A stretch of DNA of 9,956 nucleotides from Arthrobacter sp. (GTDB lineage: Bacteria; Actinomycetota; Actinomycetes; Actinomycetales; Micrococcaceae). The notes under the pieces were generated by a model. That model did not search any database, was not told where the DNA came from, and saw nothing but the letters and a program-made list of their open reading frames with translations. Numbering within the stretch: the stretch's first letter is position 1; each line of letters begins with the position of its first letter. The stretch is taken from NCBI GenBank assembly GCA_030146405.1, contig JASLBS010000041.1:1-9956 (forward strand), in the 5' to 3' direction. Positions 1 through 5,973 of this stretch are shown piece by piece. A program made the position numbers and the translations under genes.

Positions 1-1
1 G

Positions 2-1516
2 ACCGGTACACCGGATGAATGGCACCACCACTTCGTGGACTTCCAGCGCGATCAGTCCGTGGCCGATGTCCTGCGCTCCACCGGCGCCGGCATGCGCTCC
101 GTGGAACACATCAAGCGCTACACCTCCATCAGCACCGCCAATGATCAGGGCAAGACCTCCGGCGTGAACGCGATCGGCGTCATCGCCGCCGCACTTCGCA
201 CAGCGGGCGAAGCGTCCCGCGGTATCGGCGACATCGGCACCACGACGTACCGTGCACCGTTCACCCCCGTGGCCTTCGCGGCACTCGCCGGACGTCAGCG
301 CGGCGAACTGTTCGACCCCGCCCGCAGGACGTCCATCCACCCGTGGCACGAGACCAGGGGTGCCCTGTTCGAGGACGTGGGACAGTGGAAGCGTCCCTGG
401 TACTACCCCCGGGCCGGTGAGGACATGGACGCAGCCGTCCTGCGCGAGTGTGCGGCCGTCCGCGACTCCGTGGGCTTCATGGACGCCACCACCCTCGGGA
501 AGATCGAGATCCGCGGCAAGGACGCCGGTGAGTTCCTCAACCGGATCTACACCAATGCCTTCAAGAAGCTCGCCCCGGGTTCTGCCCGCTACGGCGTGAT
601 GTGCACGGCGGACGGCATGATCTTCGACGACGGCGTGACGCTCCGTCTCGATGACGAGCGCTACTTTCTGACCACCACCACCGGCGGCGCCGCGAAGGTG
701 CTGGACTGGCTCGAGGAATGGCTCCAGACCGAATGGCCCGAACTCGACGTGCACTGCACCTCGGTGACCGAACAGTGGACCACCATCGCCGTCGTCGGGC
801 CCAGATCCCGGGCTGTCGTCGCCAAGCTGGTACCGGAGCTGGCAGCGGACGGGGGACTCGAGGCGGAAGCCTTCCCGTTCATGACCTTCCGCGAAACGAC
901 CCTCGCCTCCGGGGTGCGGGCCCGGATCTGCCGGATCTCCTTCTCCGGCGAACTGGCCTACGAGATCAACGTGCCCTCCTGGTACGGGTTGAACACCTGG
1001 GAAGCCGTGGCAGCCGCAGGCGCCGAATTCGACATCACCCCCTACGGCACCGAGACCATGCACGTGCTCCGCGCCGAGAAGGGCTACCCGATCGTCGGCC
1101 AGGACACCGACGGCACCGTCACCCCGCAGGACGCGGGTATGGGATGGGTGGTCTCCAAGGCCAAGGACTTCATCGGCAGACGGTCCTACGCCCGGGCCGA
1201 CGCCCGGCGCGAGGACCGCAGGCACCTGGTCAGCGTATTGCCCGTCGATCGTTCGTTCCGGCTCCCCGAAGGCACCCAGCTCGTGCAGAAGGGTATCCCG
1301 GTGACCCCCGCCTCCGGCCCGGTTCCCATGGAGGGTTTCGTGACCTCCAGCTACTCCAGCGCCGCCCTGGGTAGGTCCTTCGCCCTGGCCCTGATCAAGA
1401 ATGGCCGCAACCGCATCGGGGAGACCCTGGTGGCCGCCGCAGGAGACCGGCTGGTCGACGTCGTCGTCGCCGAGACCGTGCTTTTCGACCCCGAAGGGAC
1501 CCGCAAGGATGGCTGA
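2..1516 (+). CDS. soxA: Sarcosine oxidase alpha subunit, C-terminal part (5' end outside window)
   Basis: Large subunit of heterotetrameric sarcosine oxidase, a cytoplasmic flavoenzyme that demethylates sarcosine to glycine and passes the one-carbon unit to tetrahydrofolate. The frame is open from the window edge, so this is the last 504 residues of a protein that is usually about 950-1000. Visible residues 12-54 carry the family signature ending the dinucleotide-binding half (VDFQRDQ, then KRYT..TANDQGKTSG at 38-54). From about residue 113 (HPWHE) to the end is a GcvT-like aminomethyltransferase/folate-binding module, followed by a GcvT C-terminal barrel. The GTG at 35 is internal, not a start: similarity continues upstream of it. 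The gene overlaps soxG by 8 bp (ATGGCTGA), which suggests translational coupling. In this family the usual order is soxB-soxD-soxA-soxG; soxB and soxD would lie upstream, out of view. Identification is confident from sequence pattern and neighbour. Confidence 0.95.
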   Translation, partial: TGTPDEWHHHFVDFQRDQSVADVLRSTGAGMRSVEHIKRYTSISTANDQGKTSGVNAIGVIAAALRTAGEASRGIGDIGTTTYRAPFTPVAFAALAGRQRGELFDPARRTSIHPWHETRGALFEDVGQWKRPWYYPRAGEDMDAAVLRECAAVRDSVGFMDATTLGKIEIRGKDAGEFLNRIYTNAFKKLAPGSARYGVMCTADGMIFDDGVTLRLDDERYFLTTTTGGAAKVLDWLEEWLQTEWPELDVHCTSVTEQWTTIAVVGPRSRAVVAKLVPELAADGGLEAEAFPFMTFRETTLASGVRARICRISFSGELAYEINVPSWYGLNTWEAVAAAGAEFDITPYGTETMHVLRAEKGYPIVGQDTDGTVTPQDAGMGWVVSKAKDFIGRRSYARADARREDRRHLVSVLPVDRSFRLPEGTQLVQKGIPVTPASGPVPMEGFVTSSYSSAALGRSFALALIKNGRNRIGETLVAAAGDRLVDVVVAETVLFDPEGTRKDG

Positions 1517-2144
1517 CACAGCAGCACTCAGCAGCATCGACGAACTCCGGCACATCCGGCGCAGCCCTGCCTCCCACCTGACCGCCGCGATGGAAGCCGG
1601 CGCCGTCGGGGGCACGGTGAGCCTGAAGGAGGGCCCGTTCCGGACCATGGTGGGTATCCGGGTGGACCCCCGCTCCGAGGAAGGCGCACGGGTTGCCTCC
1701 GTGGCCGGCGGTCTGCCGGCCCGCTGCGGTGGGGTGGGTGGCATCGACGGCGTCAGCGTCCTCTGGCTGGGGCCGTGCGAGTTCCTGGTGGTCGCACCTG
1801 AACAGGCCCACGACTTGCTCGGCGGCAACCTCATCAGTGCCCTCGACGCCGCCCTGGGCGGAGCGCCGGGCCAGGTGGTGGACCTGTCCGCGAACCGCAC
1901 CATGTTCGAGCTCTCCGGCAGCCGGGCGCGAGCCGTCCTGGAGAAGGGCTGCTCCCTGGATCTGCACCCCCGCAGCTTTCCCCCGGGAACAGCCCTGAAT
2001 ACCGAGGTGGGCGGTATTCCGGTGGTCCTCGAGAAAACCGGGGAGGAAAGCTTCCGCCTCTTCCCCCGTGCCTCCTTCGCGGACTTCCTGGCCCGATGGC
2101 TCCTCGATGCAATGCGCGAGTACGCCTCGCCGGAGGTCCCCTGA
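1509..2144 (+). CDS. soxG: Sarcosine oxidase gamma subunit
   Basis: Small gamma subunit (211 residues, normal for the family) of heterotetrameric sarcosine oxidase. It packs against the alpha subunit and is needed for the complete enzyme. Family features are WLGPCEFLV at residues 86-94, VVDLSANRT at 123-131, KGCSLDLHP at 146-154 and a C-terminal segment rich in F/R/L (SFRLFPRASFADFLARW, 181-197). The ATG at 1509 lies inside the last codons of soxA and has GAAGGG at 1493-1498, 10 nt upstream. Upstream in-frame extension would run antisense-free through soxA and has no family similarity, so 1509 is chosen. The stop codon TGA shares its A with an ATG that opens a 21-codon frame. No further sox or folate gene (for example purU) follows in this window, so the operon seems to end here. 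Confidence 0.93.
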   Translation: MADTAALSSIDELRHIRRSPASHLTAAMEAGAVGGTVSLKEGPFRTMVGIRVDPRSEEGARVASVAGGLPARCGGVGGIDGVSVLWLGPCEFLVVAPEQAHDLLGGNLISALDAALGGAPGQVVDLSANRTMFELSGSRARAVLEKGCSLDLHPRSFPPGTALNTEVGGIPVVLEKTGEESFRLFPRASFADFLARWLLDAMREYASPEVP

Positions 2145-2209
2145 TGACGTGGTGGTCTGACCTTCTCCTCGATCCCGAACCATTGCTTGACCACGAATCG
2201 AGCGTTTGA
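2144..2209 (+). CDS. Possible 21-residue ORF coupled to soxG (unrecognised)
   Basis: A 21-codon frame begins on the A of soxG's TGA (ATGA overlap, the typical geometry for translational coupling) and ends at TGA 2207-2209. It starts MTWWSDLLLDPEP and is acidic with two Trp. I do not recognise it. It could be a true micropeptide, the remnant of a former downstream operon gene cut off by rearrangement, or chance. The hairpin at 2196-2219 overlaps its 3' end, so if transcribed it would sit at the very end of the sox message. Confidence is low because short ATGA frames arise easily. Confidence 0.2.
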   Translation: MTWWSDLLLDPEPLLDHESSV

Positions 2210-2219
2210 CGGCTCGATT
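2196..2219. terminator. Hairpin between convergent soxG and the oxidoreductase gene
   Basis: Perfect 8-bp inverted repeat AATCGAGC (2196-2203) and GCTCGATT (2212-2219) with an 8-nt loop. It lies between two genes that converge (soxG ends 2144, the minus-strand gene ends 2235). There is no clear T-run on either side, so if it terminates transcription it does so as a tract-less hairpin, possibly in both directions. Function is inferred from position. Confidence 0.5.
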
Positions 2220-2234
2220 GCCCTGGTGTGGAGG

Positions 2235-3137
2235 TCAGAGCTGTGTGATGACCACCTTGCCGCTGCCGTTCTCCGCCAGGGTGTGTGCCTCGACGACGTC
2301 GGCCAGCGGAAGCTCGTGCTCGACGCGGGGTGTGTAGAGCCCTTCCTGTCCGAGCGCGGCGGCATACCGCAGAAGAGCCGAGTCGTTGCGGGCGCTCACA
2401 CTCTTGACGCCGAGCCGTGCAGCTCCCTCCTGGTCGATGACGGTCACGACCTGGGAGGTGTCCCCGACGATGCCCACCAGGTCCGGCAACGAGTTCGACG
2501 GGGCGGAATGCAGGGCTGCATCCACACCGCCGGGTGCGAGGACTGCCACACGCTCGGCCAATCCTGGGCCATGGGTCGTCGGGAGGACACCCAGCGACTC
2601 CAGGTACGGATGGTTCTTCGTGCTTCCTGTGCCGATGACGGTGGCGCCGGAGGCAAGGGCGAACGCTGCGGCGGCGCTGCCTACGGCACCTGAAGCGCCC
2701 TCGACGAGGAGGGTCTTACCGTTCAGGTCACCCAGCGCTTCGATGACAGCCGCTGCGGTGGCGGACGCGAGACCTGCTGCGGCGGCCTGTGACATCGACC
2801 AGCCCTCGGGGAGGGTGCTCCACGCAGTCAGGACCGCGAATTCGGCCGTGGTGTCGCTGATGCCGCCCAGACCGAACACGACGTCGCCTACCTGCGTGGC
2901 CGTCACTCCTGGGCCGACCTCATCGATGACACCGACGGCGTCCCGGCCAGGGATGACGGGGAAGGTCATCGGTAGGAACTGCTCCAGATGACCGGCGCGC
3001 AGAAGAACGTCGATCGGATTCACGCTCGTGGCATGCACCTTGATCCGGACAGATCCCTCGCTGGCATGTGGTTCCGGTGCGTCCTCGATGACGAGGACGT
3101 CGGGAGCTCCGTAGGAGTGGAAACGGACAGCGCGCAT
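2235..3137 (-). CDS. NADP-dependent quinone-oxidoreductase-like MDR family enzyme, zinc-free
   Basis: 300-residue medium-chain dehydrogenase/reductase of the quinone oxidoreductase (QOR, zeta-crystallin-like) group, expected to reduce quinones or related electrophilic carbonyls in the cytoplasm with NAD(P)H. Residues 1-115 form the GroES-like domain (MRAVRFHSYGAPDVL at the start, SVNPIDVLLRAG at 38-49, PGRDAVGVIDEVG at 63-75). Residues 145-156 carry the Rossmann nucleotide loop with glycines at 147, 150 and 153. The protein has no cysteine at all, so it cannot hold the catalytic or structural zinc of alcohol dehydrogenases. The ATG at 3137 is chosen because MRAV is where the family begins; a GTG at 3167 would add ten residues and run into the operator region. 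The ribosome site is weak (AGAAAG, 10 nt upstream). The gene is divergent from a MarR-type regulator, the usual pairing for an inducible detoxification enzyme. The actual substrate cannot be told. Confidence 0.88.
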   Translation of the reverse strand: MRAVRFHSYGAPDVLVIEDAPEPHASEGSVRIKVHATSVNPIDVLLRAGHLEQFLPMTFPVIPGRDAVGVIDEVGPGVTATQVGDVVFGLGGISDTTAEFAVLTAWSTLPEGWSMSQAAAAGLASATAAAVIEALGDLNGKTLLVEGASGAVGSAAAAFALASGATVIGTGSTKNHPYLESLGVLPTTHGPGLAERVAVLAPGGVDAALHSAPSNSLPDLVGIVGDTSQVVTVIDQEGAARLGVKSVSARNDSALLRYAAALGQEGLYTPRVEHELPLADVVEAHTLAENGSGKVVITQL

Positions 3138-3168
3138 GAAATATCTACTTTCTGGTGGACCTGACACA

Positions 3169-3180
3169 GCAAGTACTTGC
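3169..3180. promoter_or_regulatory. Perfect 12-bp palindrome, candidate MarR operator (O1)
   Basis: GCAAGTACTTGC is a perfect 12-bp palindrome in the spacer between the divergent oxidoreductase and MarR genes, just downstream of the candidate oxidoreductase promoter. Size and symmetry fit a MarR dimer site. That it binds the adjacent regulator is inferred. Confidence 0.55.
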
Positions 3181-3182
3181 CA

Positions 3183-3214
3183 CGGAAAGGAACACTAGTC
3201 CGAATTCCTTTCCG
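3183..3214. promoter_or_regulatory. 10-bp inverted repeat with 12-nt spacer, candidate operator (O2)
   Basis: Perfect inverted repeat CGGAAAGGAA (3183-3192) and TTCCTTTCCG (3205-3214). The right arm covers the -35 position of the regulator's own promoter, and the whole element lies between the -35 and -10 candidates of the oxidoreductase. A protein bound here could repress both genes. It differs in sequence from the palindrome at 3169-3180, so the two may not bind the same protein. The role is inferred. Confidence 0.5.
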
Positions 3215-3220
3215 CAGCAA
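3192..3220 (-). promoter_or_regulatory. Candidate oxidoreductase promoter
   Basis: On the minus strand, TTGCTG (3220-3215) and TAGTGT (3197-3192) are separated by exactly 17 bp. Each matches three of six consensus bases of a housekeeping sigma promoter. A transcript starting near 3185 would have a leader of about 48 nt containing the GCAAGTACTTGC palindrome. Weak match; supported mainly by spacing and position. Confidence 0.35.
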
Positions 3221-3227
3221 GCAACGA

Positions 3228-3233
3228 TATGAT
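3228..3233 (+). promoter_or_regulatory. -10 element of the MarR gene, likely leaderless transcript
   Basis: TATGAT matches five of six bases of TATAAT and ends 6 nt before the ATG at 3240. Transcription would therefore start at or within a base or so of the start codon, giving a leaderless mRNA, which is common in actinobacteria. The -35 position 17 bp upstream (3205-3210, TTCCTT) is poor and lies within the right arm of the inverted repeat at 3183-3214. Confidence 0.55.
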
Positions 3234-3239
3234 GCGGTC

Positions 3240-3731
3240 ATGTCTGCAGCAGATCGCCTCTCTCCGCAGCAGGACCGGACATGGTCGTTGCTGGTGGGCG
3301 TGATGATGTGGCTACCCGCGGAGTTGGATGCCTACCTGGAGCGGTCCGCGGATCTGAGTCACGCCGAGTACGGAGTGCTGCGCTGTCTGTCGCTCGGCGA
3401 GGACCGCGAGATCCACATGAGCCGCCTTGCTGCCACCGCCAGCGTGACACCGTCACACCTGTCGCGGATCGTCGGCCGGTTGGAGAAACGAAGCCTCCTG
3501 GCGCGCAGCGCGGACCCAACGGATGCGCGGAAGACCCTGGCGAGACTGACGCATTCCGGGGCGCGGCTTCTGGCCGAGGTGGAGCCCGGTTATGTGGCGG
3601 AAGTCCGTACCCGGGTGTTCGAGCTGCTCGAGGATCGGCAGCTCGAGCAGCTGGAAGACCTTGCCGAAGCGATCCTCACACCGCTCCGAACCGAGTGCGT
3701 CAGTCTCCTGCCACCGCGATCAGCTCGGTAG
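3240..3731 (+). CDS. MarR-family transcriptional regulator
   Basis: 163-residue winged helix-turn-helix regulator, in the usual MarR length range, expected to bind DNA as a dimer and be released by a small phenolic/quinone-like ligand or oxidant. The N-terminal helices (about 12-50, with ELDAYLERSADLSHAEYGVLRCL) form part of the dimer core. Residues 60-104 are the wHTH: recognition helix around TPSHLSRIVGRLEKRSLL (70-87) and wing with DPTDARKTL (92-100). Residues 107-155 are the C-terminal dimerisation helices. Cysteines are at 49 and 153; neither matches the N-terminal redox cysteine of OhrR. The ATG at 3240 is preferred over the in-frame TTG at 3177 because it follows a good -10 box and the family begins near here. 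The TTG start would place coding sequence over both operators. It is divergent from the oxidoreductase, which is its likely target, together with itself. Confidence 0.9.
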   Translation: MSAADRLSPQQDRTWSLLVGVMMWLPAELDAYLERSADLSHAEYGVLRCLSLGEDREIHMSRLAATASVTPSHLSRIVGRLEKRSLLARSADPTDARKTLARLTHSGARLLAEVEPGYVAEVRTRVFELLEDRQLEQLEDLAEAILTPLRTECVSLLPPRSAR

Positions 3732-3814
3732 TCCGGGCACGAGGCACCTCCTGATGTGCAGCTGGCAGTAGCCGAGGGGCGCCTCACCTGTCCGGCCAGG
3801 AGAAGTCGTTGCCG

Positions 3815-3831
3815 AGGAGGGCTGTGGGGTG
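3815..3831 (+). promoter_or_regulatory. Strong Shine-Dalgarno before an alternative GTG start of yccF
   Basis: AGGAGG at 3815-3820 lies 8 nt before an in-frame GTG (3829-3831) that would add 21 residues to the YccF-like protein. The rest of the 160-bp spacer 3732-3891 shows only short imperfect GC-rich hairpins near 3738-3786 that might end the MarR transcript, and no other gene. Confidence 0.35.
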
Positions 3832-3891
3832 TCGACGGTCACGGCGGTGATCACCAGTGAGGTTCTCCGGGTGATGCGCGACAATGGGCGC

Positions 3892-4293
3892 ATGAATGCA
3901 ATCCTGAACGTCATCTGGCTTCTGTTCGGCGGCATCTGGCTCGCCCTCGGTTACTTCCTGGCCGGCATCATCTGCTGCGTACTGATCGTGACCATCCCGT
4001 TCGGGATCGCCTCGTTCCGCATCGGCGTCTACGCGCTGTGGCCCTTCGGTCAGACGGTCGTCAACCGGGGCGTGCGCGCGGGTGCGTTCTCCACGATCGG
4101 GAACGTGATCTGGCTGCTCGTCGCAGGGATCTGGATCGCCATCGGCCACGTCCTCACGGCGATCCCGATGTTCGTGAGCATCATCGGTATCCCGCTGGGT
4201 ATCGCCAACCTCAAGCTCATCCCGGTGTCGCTGGCCCCGCTCGGCAAGGTGATCGTCCCCTCCCGGGGGACCTACCTCCCCACCTACCGCTGA
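3892..4293 (+). CDS. YccF-domain integral membrane protein with two internal repeats
   Basis: 133-residue inner-membrane protein of the YccF (DUF307) family; its biochemical function is unknown. It is built from two copies of the same unit at residues 5-57 and 70-122, offset by exactly 65: NVIWLL, GIW, IP.GIA and P.G recur in register. Each copy has about two hydrophobic segments (roughly 7-33 and 72-98 being the strongest). The C-terminal tail is short and basic. The ATG at 3892 aligns with the usual family start (MNAILNVIW; compare MRTVLN in E. coli YccF as I recall it). A GACAAT hexamer at 3880-3885 could serve a leaderless transcript. The alternative GTG at 3829 has a better ribosome site but adds a non-membrane leader not typical of the family. 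The gene stands alone between a MarR gene and a convergent flotillin gene; a link to the flotillin as another membrane-organisation protein is speculative. Confidence 0.88.
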   Translation: MNAILNVIWLLFGGIWLALGYFLAGIICCVLIVTIPFGIASFRIGVYALWPFGQTVVNRGVRAGAFSTIGNVIWLLVAGIWIAIGHVLTAIPMFVSIIGIPLGIANLKLIPVSLAPLGKVIVPSRGTYLPTYR

Positions 4294-4311
4294 GGCCCTA
4301 CCGCTGAGGCC
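4284..4311. repeat. 14-bp perfect tandem duplication spanning the yccF stop codon
   Basis: CTACCGCTGAGGCC occurs twice back to back (4284-4297 and 4298-4311). The first copy contains the yccF stop codon TGA; the second copy runs into the terminator stem. It looks like a recent replication-slippage duplication. Confidence 0.85.
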
Positions 4312-4340
4312 GCCGCCGAAGATCCGACGGCGGCCTCGGC
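4303..4340. terminator. GC-rich hairpin between convergent yccF and flotillin genes
   Basis: GAGGCCGCCG (4306-4315) pairs perfectly with CGGCGGCCTC (4328-4337) around a 12-nt loop. The stem extends outward by three more pairs, one of them G-T (4303-4305 with 4338-4340). It fills the 55-bp gap between two convergent genes and probably terminates both. There is no T-run on either strand, as is common in high-GC actinobacteria. Confidence 0.7.
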
Positions 4341-4348
4341 TGAGGGTG

Positions 4349-5842
4349 CTAGTCGGTCACGGCGCTTGAGCCGCTGGAGCCGGTGGAGCCGTTCGTTCCC
4401 GGCTTGTCGGCGTTCTTGAGCAGATCGCCCAGCAGCGCGATGATGTCCAGTCCGGTGGTGTCCTTGACCATCTGCGTGGTCTGGTGGACGCCGCTCGACA
4501 CATTCTTGCTGAGCTGGCTCGCGCCGTCGTTCGACACCACGGTCATGGTGTCGATGGCGGACATCGGAGCTGCGATCTCGCGTGCCATCGCCGGAAGCAC
4601 CTCGAGGACCTTCGACAGGATGGCTGCCTGGTTGAACTTCTCGTACGCCTCGGCCTGCGCGGCGATTCCCGCAGCCTCTGCCTTGCCACGTGCCTCGGCG
4701 GACTCCGCCTCGGCGTTACCGCGTGATGCGATCACGGCTGCGTCCGCGCGGCCACGGGCCTCCGCGATGGCGGCATCGGCCGTACCGCGGGCGGTGTTCG
4801 CCGCGGCATCCGCCTCGGCTGCCACCCGGTCACCTTCCGCGACGAGCTTGCGGCGAGCGAGGTCCACGCGGGCCTCGATCTCGGTCGCCTCGGACCCGCG
4901 TCGGCGCTCCTCGAGCTTTGCGTCGGCCTGCTGGATGAGGCGGTACTTCTCGGCGTCGGCCGGCTTGCGGACCTCGGTGTCGAGCTCACGTTCGCGGAGC
5001 TCGGAACGCCGCTGCGCCACCTGCTGCTCCCGCATGATGACCTGCTCCTGCTGCTCCGCCTGTGCCAACGGACCCGAGGCGTCGGCGCGTGCCTGGCGGG
5101 CGTCGGCTTCTTCCTTCAGTTCGGCTCGCCGGATGATCAGCTGCTGCTGTGCAAGGGCGACCTGCTCGTCCGAGACGGCGCGGGCCTGCTCCGACTCCTG
5201 CATGGAGCGGGCTTCCGCGATCTTCGCGTTGCGCTCCGCGAGGGCCGCCTCGGGGCGGCCGAGGTTCTTCAGGTACCCCGAATCGTCGTCCACGGACTGA
5301 ATCTGGAAGGTGTCGATCTCCAGGCCCTGATTGTGCATCGAGTGTTCGGCTTCCTCCTTCACGCTCTTGGCGAAGGTGGCCCGATCCCGGATGATCGACT
5401 CGACCGTCAGGGTGCCCACGATGGAGCGCAGTGACCCGGAGAGTGTCTCCTGCGTGTAGTGGTCGATCGCGTCCTGCTGGTTGAGGAAACGCTGTGCGGC
5501 CTTGCGGACTGCATCGGCGTCGCCGCCCACCTTGACCTGCGCCACGCCCGTGAGGTGCAGCTTGATGCCGTTCTTGGAGATACCTTCGATGCGCAGCGAC
5601 ACCTGGCGGGAGGCCAGGGACAGGGGGTAGGCACGTTGCGCGAACGGGTTGATGAAGATGCGGCCGAAGACGACGCGCTGGCTGTCCGGGTCCGGCTGGC
5701 CCTTGCTGTCCTTGGACGAGATGATGAGCGCCTGGTCGGGGCTGGCGATGTGCAGCGCCAGACGGGCGAGGATGATGCCGGCGACGATGATGACGAGCAG
5801 CACCACCGCGCCGATGATGAGCGGGATGAACGTGAGATCCAC
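4349..5842 (-). CDS. Flotillin family protein (SPFH/band 7 membrane scaffold)
   Basis: 497-residue flotillin-like protein, expected to be membrane-anchored by its N-terminus and to oligomerise in the cytoplasm as a scaffold for membrane microdomains. Residues 5-27 are one hydrophobic segment. About 28-190 is the SPFH/PHB domain (SPDQALIISSK, INPFAQRAYPLSLASRQV). About 195-400 is a long Glu/Ala/Gln/Arg-rich coiled coil with PEAALAERNAKIAEA, typical of flotillins. Residues 400-435 (YEKFNQAAILSKVLEVLP) are the conserved C-terminal flotillin segment, and the last 18 residues are a Gly/Ser/Thr tail. Residues 350-398 show an 11-residue repeat with Arg-Gly at 352, 363, 374 and 385. The GTG start is fixed by AAAGGG 5 nt upstream. 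Bacterial flotillins are often paired with an NfeD-type partner; none is adjacent here. Likely monocistronic. Confidence 0.93.
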   Translation of the reverse strand: MDLTFIPLIIGAVVLLVIIVAGIILARLALHIASPDQALIISSKDSKGQPDPDSQRVVFGRIFINPFAQRAYPLSLASRQVSLRIEGISKNGIKLHLTGVAQVKVGGDADAVRKAAQRFLNQQDAIDHYTQETLSGSLRSIVGTLTVESIIRDRATFAKSVKEEAEHSMHNQGLEIDTFQIQSVDDDSGYLKNLGRPEAALAERNAKIAEARSMQESEQARAVSDEQVALAQQQLIIRRAELKEEADARQARADASGPLAQAEQQEQVIMREQQVAQRRSELRERELDTEVRKPADAEKYRLIQQADAKLEERRRGSEATEIEARVDLARRKLVAEGDRVAAEADAAANTARGTADAAIAEARGRADAAVIASRGNAEAESAEARGKAEAAGIAAQAEAYEKFNQAAILSKVLEVLPAMAREIAAPMSAIDTMTVVSNDGASQLSKNVSSGVHQTTQMVKDTTGLDIIALLGDLLKNADKPGTNGSTGSSGSSAVTD

Positions 5843-5854
5843 TGCGACCCTTTC
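5840..5854 (-). promoter_or_regulatory. Ribosome binding site fixing the GTG start of the flotillin gene
   Basis: On the minus strand GAAAGGG (5854-5848) lies 5 nt before GTG (5842-5840). The hydrophobic N-terminal segment follows directly, which supports this start over upstream in-frame codons. Confidence 0.7.
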
Positions 5855-5874
5855 AACGGTCTTCGAGTCTCCGC

Positions 5875-5894
5875 CCGGACATGTTCCGGCCGGA
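5875..5894. repeat. Overlapping short inverted repeats upstream of the flotillin gene
   Basis: CCGGA (5875-5879) and TCCGG (5885-5889) form an inverted repeat with a 5-nt spacer, and TCCGGCCGGA (5885-5894) is a perfect 10-bp palindrome sharing the second arm. They lie 33-52 bp upstream of the flotillin start in a 131-bp spacer that must also hold its promoter. They could be a regulator site or simply GC-rich sequence. I see no convincing -35/-10 pair and no clear terminator for the upstream PBP gene in this spacer. Confidence 0.3.
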
Positions 5895-5973
5895 GGATGA
5901 TCAAGCTACTGGTTTCACTGTGCTGAGCGGACCCCCAAGTCCTCGATGTGGATGAATCCTGCCTGGTCAGCCG

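Noticed and set aside
1395..2183. 262-codon minus-strand frame opposite soxA/soxG
   Set aside because: Gly/Arg-rich translation without recognisable motifs, lying opposite the well-supported soxG frame.
2187..2991. Plus-strand frames opposite the oxidoreductase gene
   Set aside because: No family pattern, and they oppose a complete MDR enzyme with a clear nucleotide-binding loop.
3177..3239. TTG start extending the MarR protein by 21 residues
   Set aside because: The extension would be encoded by the operator and promoter sequence; the ATG at 3240 follows a near-consensus -10 box.
3738..3786. Possible terminator hairpin after the MarR gene
   Set aside because: GAGGC/GCCTC-type complementarity is short and imperfect, with no single convincing stem, so it is not listed as a feature.
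4383..5300. 305-codon plus-strand frame opposite the flotillin gene
   Set aside because: Ala/Ser/Arg-rich low-complexity translation produced by reading the Glu/Ala coiled coil on the other strand; no ribosome site or domain seen.
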